From positions 1-35,664 of IMG/VR virus record IMGVR_UViG_3300020192_000041: a stretch of DNA of 35,664 nucleotides. The stretch is one strand, 5' to 3'. The DNA comes from a virus. The position numbers and the translations under genes are program-made. The notes beneath the pieces are model-generated. The model did no database searches, was not told the origin of the DNA, and saw only the letters and a list, made by a program, of their open reading frames with translations. This document shows positions 7,950 through 13,736 of the stretch, piece after piece (the stretch's first letter is position 1; every line of letters begins with the position of its first letter).

Positions 7950-8170
7950 TTGATCTCCAGCGCGGCGAGGCTCGGCACAGTAAAAACGTCTTGTGAATCA
8001 GCGGGGCTCAGCAGGTAACGCCCGCTTTTGCACCGCACGCATCGAAATATCGTGCCTGCAGGGTATGTCTTGGCTGGATGGTGCGCCCCCGCTCTGTCCG
8101 TATAAGCTTCATACGCGCAGATGGCGCGGGCACTTCTTAAAACTCGAAAGGTGCTTTCCGGCTTGTTCAT
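7946..8170 (-). CDS. Small CxxC-containing protein, function unknown
   Basis: 74 residues with a single CVRC pair (FRCVRCKSGRYLLSP) in a beta-rich segment preceded by AYTDRAGAHHPAKTYPAG. The pair could bind a metal or redox partner. ATGA overlaps at both ends show it is part of the same translated run. Confidence 0.65.
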   Translation of the reverse strand: MNKPESTFRVLRSARAICAYEAYTDRAGAHHPAKTYPAGTIFRCVRCKSGRYLLSPADSQDVFTVPSLAALEIK

Positions 8171-8556
8171 TTGACCTCCAATGCGCAGTTAACCAAGTAC
8201 TTAAGATTCCATTCCCGCTCTAAATCAGACGCCGAAAGCCTGTAGCGCTTGGCAGCGTCTAGCAACATGATGACTTCGCAGATGTCCATCCCATCGAGTG
8301 CGTTGACGCACTCGACGATGCGCTTGGTTAGGGCGTGGTTTTCCGGGCAGCGTTCGGCTTCAAAGGGGCCGATAACAAACTTCCGGGGGGTTAGCTCAAC
8401 AAGGATCGGTGTATGCTTGCTCGATTGAGCTACAATCGCAGTAGCTTCGCCGCGCTGTATAGCGCCCGTCACGTGGTGCTTAAGCATATCTAGCGGTGCG
8501 TTTGTCTTGAGTTTCATGGTTGGCTCCCTTCCTTCGCCCGGGGTGTGCTTGCTCAT
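8167..8556 (-). CDS. Phage protein with KHTPG start, function unknown
   Basis: 129 residues from ATG 8556, overlapping the upstream stop (ATGA) with GGGAGGA upstream. The opening MSKHTPGEG recalls the KHTPGPW start common in uncharacterised phage proteins. The C-terminal half is helical (ALTKRIVECVNALDGMD, MLLDAAKRYRLS). A second good start is ATG 8517 with its own GGGAG, so two forms are possible. Confidence 0.65.
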   Translation of the reverse strand: MSKHTPGEGREPTMKLKTNAPLDMLKHHVTGAIQRGEATAIVAQSSKHTPILVELTPRKFVIGPFEAERCPENHALTKRIVECVNALDGMDICEVIMLLDAAKRYRLSASDLEREWNLKYLVNCALEVK

Positions 8557-8777
8557 TTCGATTCCTCCCAAAGTTGATCGCAGGCCGAGTCAAACTCCCG
8601 CGCCTCGGCGGCAGAGAGCTGCCCCCGCTGCCAGAAGCCCCAGAAATTAAGCCCGCCTTGGCGAATAACAGAGATGATCCCGAAGCGCTCAGTCTCCAGA
8701 GTCATCATAGGATTGTTGCCCCACGGAAGGCGGGAGTGCTCCAGCCTAGTGATCTTCGTTCTTTGTGTGCTGCTCAT
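8553..8777 (-). CDS. Small protein, possibly leaderless
   Basis: 74 residues with a tryptophan- and glycine-rich middle (NFWGFWQRGQLSAAEAREFD). No Shine-Dalgarno precedes the ATG at 8777, and a promoter-like pair upstream would place the RNA start at about that codon. It begins the minus-strand run ending at 7231. The function is unknown. Confidence 0.6.
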   Translation of the reverse strand: MSSTQRTKITRLEHSRLPWGNNPMMTLETERFGIISVIRQGGLNFWGFWQRGQLSAAEAREFDSACDQLWEESK

Positions 8778-8840
8778 GTATATAACTATACATATAATGC
8801 GCAGATAAGTAAAGTTAATATTTGATAAATATTTGATAAA
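8776..8840. promoter_or_regulatory. Promoter with palindrome and 11-bp repeat
   Basis: On the minus strand TTTACT (8808-8813) and TATAGT (8785-8790) are 17 bp apart. A perfect inverted repeat ATGTATA-taac-TATACAT (8776-8793) covers the -10 box and the start codon. Upstream, AATATTTGATAAA occurs twice with an 11-bp period (8817-8829 and 8828-8840). The palindrome is well placed to be an operator. Confidence 0.5.
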
Positions 8841-8842
8841 GA

Positions 8843-9637
8843 TTATAGCTGGTTACGCTTCAGAGCGTGCGGGAAGTGCTTGCCCCAGTTAACATAGTGG
8901 TGCGGGCGGCCAAAGCGTATCTTAGTCTCGGCGTACTGCGGCCAGACGACCTCTAGGGACCGCGTCTTAAGAATCTTTTTCTCTGTCGCGTTTCCTTTAT
9001 AGAGCTCATCCTGGTTGCCGCCCTTCATCTTTAGAACGGTCGACATTTTCTCAATCAGAAACGCGTTTAAAAGGATCGTACACCACTTGTCATGAAGCAC
9101 CTGAAGGCACAGGTCTACGTCCTCGTTGTACTTCATGCGCCAGCGATGCGGGATCTTGTTGTTAATCAGCATCCCGCTGTAGATGTGATAGTTAATCGTG
9201 AAGGGCTTGCGGTTTTGCTTCGTTACAAAATAGGTATATTGGTAGCCAGAGATCGCAACGTTGGAAAACTTCTCCGTAAAGACTTCAAGGGCACTCAGCG
9301 CCTCAACGGCTGTGCAGCGCAGTCGCTTACCGTGATTAAAGCTATAAAAACTCCGAATGTTGTCGTCAAAAAGAAAGTGCCTGGCAGCTCCGCGCTCAAG
9401 CGAGTCCTCCCAGCACCAATTGCGCGCCGGGTACGAGCCAAGCCCAAGATTCGAGAATGGTAATTTAGCGACAAACTCACGGGGGATCGTCAGACAGTAC
9501 TGTTCGTATTCCTGCGGCTCGACAGCAATCCTAAACGGGATCCCCTCACGCATGAGCGCCTTAGCGGTCAGCGGGTTTTCGTGTCGCCCCTTCGATACGA
9601 TGTAAATCGGGTGCGTTATTTTACGTAAACAATCCAT
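8843..9637 (-). CDS. Glycosyltransferase of the phage TAGT-like type
   Basis: 264 residues. The start IYIVSKGRHENPLTAKALM, then VEPQEYEQYC, HFLFDDNIRSFYS (DDN as the probable metal/nucleotide-sugar motif, near residue 90) and KYNEDVDLCLQVL (near 170) follow the order seen in a GT-A-like family described from phage DNA-modification loci (TET-associated glycosyltransferases). It would transfer a sugar to a modified base or another acceptor. It overlaps the ParB-like gene by 22 nt, so the two are coupled. No TET/JBP dioxygenase or hydroxymethyl-base synthase is in the window, so the acceptor is unknown. Confidence 0.7.
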   Translation of the reverse strand: MDCLRKITHPIYIVSKGRHENPLTAKALMREGIPFRIAVEPQEYEQYCLTIPREFVAKLPFSNLGLGSYPARNWCWEDSLERGAARHFLFDDNIRSFYSFNHGKRLRCTAVEALSALEVFTEKFSNVAISGYQYTYFVTKQNRKPFTINYHIYSGMLINNKIPHRWRMKYNEDVDLCLQVLHDKWCTILLNAFLIEKMSTVLKMKGGNQDELYKGNATEKKILKTRSLEVVWPQYAETKIRFGRPHHYVNWGKHFPHALKRNQL

Positions 9638-10287
9638 GTCGTCTTAAGCTTTTTGTCCACAGCCACGTCGTTCTCAGCCACAAACTTGGCTCGTGAATCC
9701 TCGCTGGCAAAAATGTAGCTGAGCTTGATGTAGTCATCGCCCTCAACAAACTCAGGCATGTCCTTAGCCCATTCAGAATTCTCATCACCGCGGTTCACCT
9801 GCTCAACGCGGCCCTCAATCGAGTCGGCGATGCCCACGAGAAGATTCTCAATCGACGACAGCTCAAATCCGCTCAGCTCCATGTCGAGGTTGGAGATATC
9901 AAGCTCCAACAACACGTCTTTAAGGCCTGCAAAATTCCACTCGCCCCCGGCTTCATTCGCCGCAAGCGCCGCTTGTGTGTGCCTGGCCTCATCGGCCCAT
10001 GAAACTTCACGATAACGAAACCGCTCGCCCATGTCCTCGATATACCCCTCAGCGACGGTGCCAGTTCGCGTCGGCGACGGATACCGCTTTTCAATCACGA
10101 TCTCCGTGCTGCCGTTGATCTGCTTAACGCGCTGGTGCGCTGTGACCAGGCGCTTCAGTGCTACGTTGTTCACGATGCCCGACAAGTCACCGAATTCTTG
10201 AAGCGTCTTGGCTAAGATGCGTGATTGAGCTGGCGTAATCTTGCGCGGGTTCTTTTCCCACGCCTTTAAGTCAGAGATTTTTGACAT
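9616..10287 (-). CDS. ParB-like domain protein
   Basis: 223 residues. The N-terminal 115 follow the ParB/sulfiredoxin-like pattern: ISDLKAWEKNPRKIT, LAKTLQEFGDLSGIVNN and LVTAHQRV (usually GHQR). They are followed by WADEARHTQAALAANEAGGE, typical of phage ParB proteins linked to DNA modification. The C-terminal domain (DDYIKLSYIFASEDSRAKF) is unfamiliar. A partition role is not implied. In phages such domains act as nucleases, NTP-using enzymes or modification partners. The Gly-to-Ala change in the GHQR motif may affect catalysis. It is the first gene downstream of the structured region at 10288-10690. Confidence 0.75.
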   Translation of the reverse strand: MSKISDLKAWEKNPRKITPAQSRILAKTLQEFGDLSGIVNNVALKRLVTAHQRVKQINGSTEIVIEKRYPSPTRTGTVAEGYIEDMGERFRYREVSWADEARHTQAALAANEAGGEWNFAGLKDVLLELDISNLDMELSGFELSSIENLLVGIADSIEGRVEQVNRGDENSEWAKDMPEFVEGDDYIKLSYIFASEDSRAKFVAENDVAVDKKLKTTWIVYVK

Positions 10288-10690
10288 TCAGCAAACTGTA
10301 TCACTCACGAGTCCAATTCGTCCATGCACCGGATTTGGGTGGTGATACTCAGAACGAGGATTATAGTCCCACCGACTTCCAATGCTCGCGTGGGCATTTT
10401 CTGTTGTGGTCTCATCGTCCTGAGTTAAGCATTATAGCCACGACCGTCTTCGGTATGGAGCCTACCCAGCCAGCGTTTTAGTTGAGTCTTATCCTGGTTA
10501 CGGTTTCGTCTTATCCCAGGTTTTTCCACTCAAGGGAGCTGGTCCCCACATATACGGCCTCTTCCTCGGGGGGATTGGTCGTCCCCTGCCTTGTCTCCGT
10601 ATAGTCCCCCCGCCGCCATTGGTTCCCCATCGTTGGGTTTCCACAAAAGACTTTCGTCTAAAAGGCGGGATCTTGGCACAGCGTTTAAGG
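10288..10690. ncRNA. Structured non-coding region with repeated stem-loops
   Basis: No convincing protein frame exists on either strand. Instead there are repeated stem-loops. On the plus strand, stems 10338-10342/10369-10373 (GGTGG/CCACC), 10406-10410/10437-10441 (GTGGT/GCCAC) and 10567-10574/10605-10612 (CGGGGGGA/TCCCCCCG) differ in sequence but have ATTATAG or gTATAG just before the 3' stem strand. Two further stems, closed by CTGG at 10494-10497 and CCAGG at 10516-10520, have GTCTTATC in the same place. It may be an RNA read toward the terminator at 10754-10799, the leader of the ParB-like gene, or a replication region. The strand is undetermined. Confidence 0.5.
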
Positions 10691-10692
10691 TG

Positions 10693-10721
10693 TTGACGAG
10701 TTGAACGGTTTGCCGTAGAAA
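10693..10721 (+). promoter_or_regulatory. Sigma70-like promoter before the terminator
   Basis: TTGACG (10693-10698) and TAGAAA (10716-10721) are separated by 17 bp, matching 5/6 and 4/6 consensus positions. The predicted start, near 10728, is only about 60 nt before a strong terminator. It would make a short RNA or an attenuated leader of the early operon. Confidence 0.5.
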
Positions 10722-10753
10722 GCGTAAACACTCTTTGACGCAACAAGAGTTAT

Positions 10754-10799
10754 ACCCCTAGAGCCGCAGTTTAAAAACTCGCTCTGGGGGTTTTTTTTT
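10754..10799 (+). terminator. Strong intrinsic terminator
   Basis: An 11-bp stem ACCCCTAGAGC (10754-10764) pairs with GCTCTGGGGGT (10781-10791), with one G-U pair and an inner AGTT/AACT extension. It is followed by nine T residues. It is oriented for plus-strand transcripts, although no plus-strand gene ends nearby. Confidence 0.9.
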
Positions 10800-10811
10800 G
10801 CCTTTAACCTC

Positions 10812-10839
10812 TTTACACGCCCATAAAACGGTGATTAAT
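10812..10839 (+). promoter_or_regulatory. Possible early-operon promoter
   Basis: TTTACA (10812-10817) and ATTAAT (10834-10839) with a 16-bp spacer lie between the terminator and the first gene of the plus-strand run. The -10 box is a weak match, so this is tentative. Confidence 0.35.
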
Positions 10840-10875
10840 AACCTCTAACTCGCATCTGCCTTCCCGGCAGGTTAA

Positions 10876-10944
10876 CCCCGGCTCTGATGCACCTCGGGTG
10901 CCGGGGAGCGAGCCTTAAGGTGCATTAATTTGGAGGTGCATCCA
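10876..10944 (+). promoter_or_regulatory. Leader that can hide the ribosome site of the Gp157-like gene
   Basis: GATGCACCTC (10886-10895) is perfectly complementary (10 bp) to GAGGTGCATC (10933-10942), which contains the Shine-Dalgarno of the next gene. The same strand can instead fold locally: CCCCGGC/GCCGGGG (10876-10882 with 10900-10906) closing a GCACC-TCG-GGTGC hairpin. It can also pair with AGGTGCAT (10918-10925). These options are mutually exclusive, which is the layout of a translational switch. Confidence 0.55.
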
Positions 10945-11481
10945 GTGTCAATCGAGCAAAACCCAGCCCTATTTAACCAATCGCTCTACGCATTAAACGC
11001 TGAGTATCAGGCCTACCTTGCGACAATCGAGGCGGCACGAGGCGAGGTGAGCGAGGACTCGGAGCGTGCCCTACAGGGAGCCGAGACAGCCCTGGCTCGC
11101 AAAGTCGAGGCCTGCGACTTCGTATTGTCGCGTCTGGCGAGCGAGGCCGCGTTCTACAAGGCCCGTATTGCCCAGATGCAGGATTTCATGCGGGCGTTTG
11201 AAAACGCGGGAGATCGGCTCCTAGAGCGCCTGAGCGAGGTCTTGCGAGAAACCCCCGGTGAGATGCTTGAAGGCGAGACAGTGGCCTACAAGCTCGTCAC
11301 TAGCCCCGGCAGCGTTGAAGTCAGCGTCGAGTCAGAGATTCCCGATGCCTATAAGAAGACCGTTATAACGCATCAAGTCGAAAAGGCCCGCATCAAAGAA
11401 GACATCAGGGCCGGCATCGAAGTGCCCGGAGCCCGCCTTGTCTTTCACAAATACCCTAAGCGCACGCGCCCGAGGAAATGA
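10945..11481 (+). CDS. Siphovirus Gp157-like protein
   Basis: 178 residues from GTG 10945, placed 7 nt after GGAGGT; the frame is open back to a TTG at 10930, which lies before the ribosome site. The family pattern is clear: a helical N-terminal half (YALNAEYQAYLATIEAARGE), then the conserved ending SEIPDAYKK and KARIKEDIRAGIEVPGARLV. Gp157-like proteins occur next to phage recombination and SSB genes and have been linked to phage DNA recombination and resistance functions. It heads the early operon and overlaps no upstream gene. Its translation may be controlled by the leader at 10876-10944. Confidence 0.85.
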   Translation: MSIEQNPALFNQSLYALNAEYQAYLATIEAARGEVSEDSERALQGAETALARKVEACDFVLSRLASEAAFYKARIAQMQDFMRAFENAGDRLLERLSEVLRETPGEMLEGETVAYKLVTSPGSVEVSVESEIPDAYKKTVITHQVEKARIKEDIRAGIEVPGARLVFHKYPKRTRPRK

Positions 11482-11483
11482 CC

Positions 11484-12248
11484 ATGAAAACTAGCGAGAC
11501 GATCAACGAATTGGCTACGGCCCTCTCTTTGGCTCAATCTGAGATTGAGGGTGCCGTCAAAGATTCGGCAAACCCTTTCTTTAAATCGAAGTACGCCGAC
11601 TTGGCCTCCGTTTGGGACGCCATTCGAGCTCCGTTTGCCAAGAACGGGCTCAGCGTTGTGCAGGGGCCCGAGGTGGTTTTTTACGCCGAGGGGCGAGTGT
11701 CGGTTTTATGCACTCGATTGATGCATAAAGGCGGGCAGTGGATCGAAAGTCAAATTCCCCTTGAGCCCATCAAGAACGACCCGCAAGGCGTGGGGTCCGC
11801 CATTACCTATATGCGCCGCTACGCGCTTCAGGCGATGGCAGGCGTCGCCCCCGAGGACGATGACGGTAATCACGCGAGCGGTCGGCAAGCGATGCCCTAC
11901 AGCAAGCCAGCGGCCCCAGCCGCGCAGTCTGGCTATCGAATCAACTTCGGCAAGTACAAAGACAAGATGATGGCCGAGGTGGACCCTGTCGGGCTACGCG
12001 ACTACGCAAATTACATCGCGAAGGGCCGCGGTGAGAAGATGAACGAGCCCGGCTATAAACCAAGCCCGCAAGTGGACTCATTCCTAACCGCCTATCAGGC
12101 GCTGATCGGAGCAAGCAGTGGCGAAGAAAGCAATAGCGGAACTCAAAAAGCTACGCCTCGCGGCAGAGAAAATCCTAGTTCGGCTGACAGAGCTAGAGCC
12201 GATGCTGACGCTGCTGCCAGAGCCGCCCTCGATAACATCCCCTTCTGA
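11484..12248 (+). CDS. erf: ERF-family single-strand annealing recombinase
   Basis: 254 residues. The ATG at 11484 has the better distance from GAGG; ATG 11478, in frame, is the alternative. The ERF domain (residues about 3-130) shows LATALSLAQSEIEGAVKDSA, NPFFKSKYADLASVWDAIR, GQWIESQIPLEPIKNDPQGV and AITYMRRYALQAMAGVAPED, followed by DDGN. Such proteins anneal complementary single strands, typically to circularise or repair phage DNA. The C-terminal part is a flexible linker ending in LDNIPF, reminiscent of SSB-type acidic tips. Its last 131 nt overlap the next gene in a different frame. Confidence 0.9.
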   Translation: MKTSETINELATALSLAQSEIEGAVKDSANPFFKSKYADLASVWDAIRAPFAKNGLSVVQGPEVVFYAEGRVSVLCTRLMHKGGQWIESQIPLEPIKNDPQGVGSAITYMRRYALQAMAGVAPEDDDGNHASGRQAMPYSKPAAPAAQSGYRINFGKYKDKMMAEVDPVGLRDYANYIAKGRGEKMNEPGYKPSPQVDSFLTAYQALIGASSGEESNSGTQKATPRGRENPSSADRARADADAAARAALDNIPF

Positions 12249-12711
12249 AGTCGGCTTAGTTAAGGAGCAGTTTTTAAAATGCTACGAAATTGGATACGGA
12301 AGACACTACCCTGGCTGGGGGGCTCGCGAGAGTGGCCAAGCCAAAGCATGGCTCAGGTCGTGCCCCTTAGAGCGCGCCTTGGCGCTGTGTCGTTTTTACC
12401 CAGAATGGAAGGACTACAACGCCACCCGCGCCGCGCACCCTTTTGGTCTTTTGGTAATGCGCTGGGTGGAGGTGGACGCTTGGTTGCAAGACTCAAGAGG
12501 TCAGGTCTACCGAACAGCGGAGGCTCGGGCGCTGGAGAAACTAACGACCCGACAAGTGGAGGGGGTGCTTGATGTACGAGGATTTGCCGAACAAGCTCGA
12601 CGTGCTGAGCAGACTGGTCACGTTCTCGGCCACGAAATTCCGCACGAAGCCCAGCGGGGAATACCTGGGGCACGTCGCCAATCTGCTAGATCGAACGATG
12701 AGCCAGATTGA
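12118..12711 (+). CDS. Probable replication-associated protein overlapping both neighbours
   Basis: 197 residues from GTG 12118, which has GGAG about 8 nt upstream. The first 30 residues form a coiled-coil helix (ELKKLRLAAEKILVRLTELE). The core FLKCYEIGYGRHYPGWGARE and RALALCRFYPEWKDY resembles domains in phage replication initiator or helicase-loader proteins, but I cannot name a family. It overlaps the ERF gene by 131 nt and the next gene by 140 nt. Both overlapping frames look coding at the 5' side. At the 3' side the tail (residues 150-197) looks less protein-like. Confidence 0.65.
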   Translation: MAKKAIAELKKLRLAAEKILVRLTELEPMLTLLPEPPSITSPSEVGLVKEQFLKCYEIGYGRHYPGWGARESGQAKAWLRSCPLERALALCRFYPEWKDYNATRAAHPFGLLVMRWVEVDAWLQDSRGQVYRTAEARALEKLTTRQVEGVLDVRGFAEQARRAEQTGHVLGHEIPHEAQRGIPGARRQSARSNDEPD

Positions 12712-13063
12712 CGCTCAGCGGATGCTTGAGCAGATGCCGCGAGACTTTGATATTTTTCCCAGCATCGCGCAGATTGAAGAATACCAAAAGCAGTTTGTGC
12801 GACCTAAAGAAGTCCCTCAAGCGCAGCCGATTAATTTTTGGGAATCGACACGCGCACCTGGCACGCCAGCCCGACTTGAGGCCATATTTCTTATGATCGA
12901 AAACGGGCATACAAACAGCGGTGCTTTTGTGTCCGGACTGCTTTACAACAACCTGACCGGGGAAAAGGCCTGGGAGTATCACGACAGCTGGGCTCGGGGT
13001 GAGATTCATCCCGAAGTCATGGAGAGAATCGAGAATGGCAAACAAAAAAAACAGGGGCATTAA
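12572..13063 (+). CDS. Possible helicase-loader-like protein
   Basis: 163 residues from ATG 12572, with GGAGG about 9 nt upstream. The N-terminal region (LDVLSRLVTFSATKF, LLDRTMSQIDAQRMLEQMPR, IFPSIAQIEEYQKQF) resembles the helical start of phage G39P- or P-like loader proteins, where paired helices are followed by an F-P-S-x-x-x-I segment. The C-terminal half (PINFWESTRAPGTPAR onward) is unfamiliar. Its place after ERF and the unknown at 12118 supports a DNA replication role. Confidence in the specific function is low. Confidence 0.65.
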   Translation: MYEDLPNKLDVLSRLVTFSATKFRTKPSGEYLGHVANLLDRTMSQIDAQRMLEQMPRDFDIFPSIAQIEEYQKQFVRPKEVPQAQPINFWESTRAPGTPARLEAIFLMIENGHTNSGAFVSGLLYNNLTGEKAWEYHDSWARGEIHPEVMERIENGKQKKQGH

Positions 13064-13298
13064 GGCTATGGAACGCGCATTTAGAGCTGAGATTGCACCG
13101 CTTGCGGCGAAGATGCGAGATGAGAATAAAAGCCTGAAGACAATCGCCACGGAGTTGTCGAAGCAATATGGCATTGAAATCTCACACTCCAACGTAGAGA
13201 CGGCGCTGAGAAACGCGGGACTGTTTGAGCCGCTTCGCTGGCGGCCACCAAAACTAAAAGAAGGCGCTAAGCCTGGGAAGTTTGCACATCTAAAATGA
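13035..13298 (+). CDS. Helix-turn-helix-like protein, copy 1
   Basis: 87 residues from ATG 13035 (GGAG at suitable distance; ATG 13068 possible), overlapping the previous gene by 29 nt. The segment SLKTIATELSKQYGIEIS followed by SNVETALRNAG is a clear helix-turn-helix layout of the resolvase/transposase type. The end, KPGKFAHLK, is nearly the same as that of the next gene (GGKLSHLK). It is probably a small DNA-binding regulator. Confidence 0.65.
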   Translation: MANKKNRGIKAMERAFRAEIAPLAAKMRDENKSLKTIATELSKQYGIEISHSNVETALRNAGLFEPLRWRPPKLKEGAKPGKFAHLK

Positions 13299-13498
13299 CA
13301 AAACCAACAGACGAGCAAATCATGGCGCATCGTGAAAATGGAATGTCGGCGATCAAGATAGCCAGACTTCACGGCGTAAAAGAATTCAGCATACAAGTGC
13401 GCCTCAAGGCGCTGGGAGCATACGAGAAGCCGCTAAAGCGCGATGGGCGACCTGTAGGCGGCACCCCTAACGGCGGAAAACTGTCGCATTTGAAATGA
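13295..13498 (+). CDS. Helix-turn-helix-like protein, copy 2
   Basis: 67 residues joined to copy 1 by ATGA. The segment MSAIKIARLHGVKEFSIQVR fits a single helix-turn-helix, and the C-terminus RPVGGTPNGGKLSHLK mirrors that of copy 1. A tandem duplication with divergence is likely. Confidence 0.65.
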   Translation: MTKPTDEQIMAHRENGMSAIKIARLHGVKEFSIQVRLKALGAYEKPLKRDGRPVGGTPNGGKLSHLK

Positions 13499-13569
13499 GC
13501 GTTGATCCGCTAGATGTTTTAACCGTGGCTTTAATTATCGGGGCATTGAGTATGTGGAGAATTATATGA
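13495..13569 (+). CDS. 24-residue membrane microprotein
   Basis: A 24-codon frame linked by 4-nt ATGA overlaps to the genes on both sides, starting MSVDPLDVLT with the hydrophobic segment VALIIGALSMW. The length and hydrophobicity fit one short transmembrane helix. The double overlap in an otherwise gap-free operon is the main support. The ribosome site is weak. Confidence 0.5.
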   Translation: MSVDPLDVLTVALIIGALSMWRII

Positions 13570-13736
13570 GCGAAACCGCCGAACTGATAAAGCGCATCGA
13601 GATGGCCATCGAGGGCTCACCGCCTTATCACTATGTGATGTTGATGAAAGATCCGGTGCCTGCGTATGCCTTGAGCGTCGCGGACGTTCGGGCGCTGATC
13701 GCGCTCGTGTGCGCTGCGGAGAGGGAGAAGAAATGA
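13566..13736 (+). CDS. Small protein, function unknown
   Basis: 56 residues from ATG 13566 (GGAGA 6 nt upstream, ATGA overlap), starting MSETAELIKRIEMAIEGSPP. Helical with a KDPVPAYALSVADVRAL middle. No family was recognised. Confidence 0.6.
   Translation: MSETAELIKRIEMAIEGSPPYHYVMLMKDPVPAYALSVADVRALIALVCAAEREKK

Noticed and set aside
10306-10424. Short overlapping minus-strand frames, one ending in WDYNPRSEYHHPNPVHG
   Set aside because: Looks protein-like for about 40 codons, but a second frame is equally open and neither has a good start. Kept only as a caution that part of this region may be coding.
10360-10436. CTATAAT boxes as ordinary sigma70 promoters
   Set aside because: No -35 element occurs 16-18 bp upstream in either copy. 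Left as an alternative in the findings.
10281-10481. 66-codon plus-strand frame in the non-coding region
   Set aside because: Overlaps the ParB start, has no ribosome site, and its DNA is better explained by the repeated stem-loops.
10498-10746. 82-codon minus-strand frame rich in R, P and G
   Set aside because: Composition is that of random translation of GC-rich hairpins, and no start signal is present.
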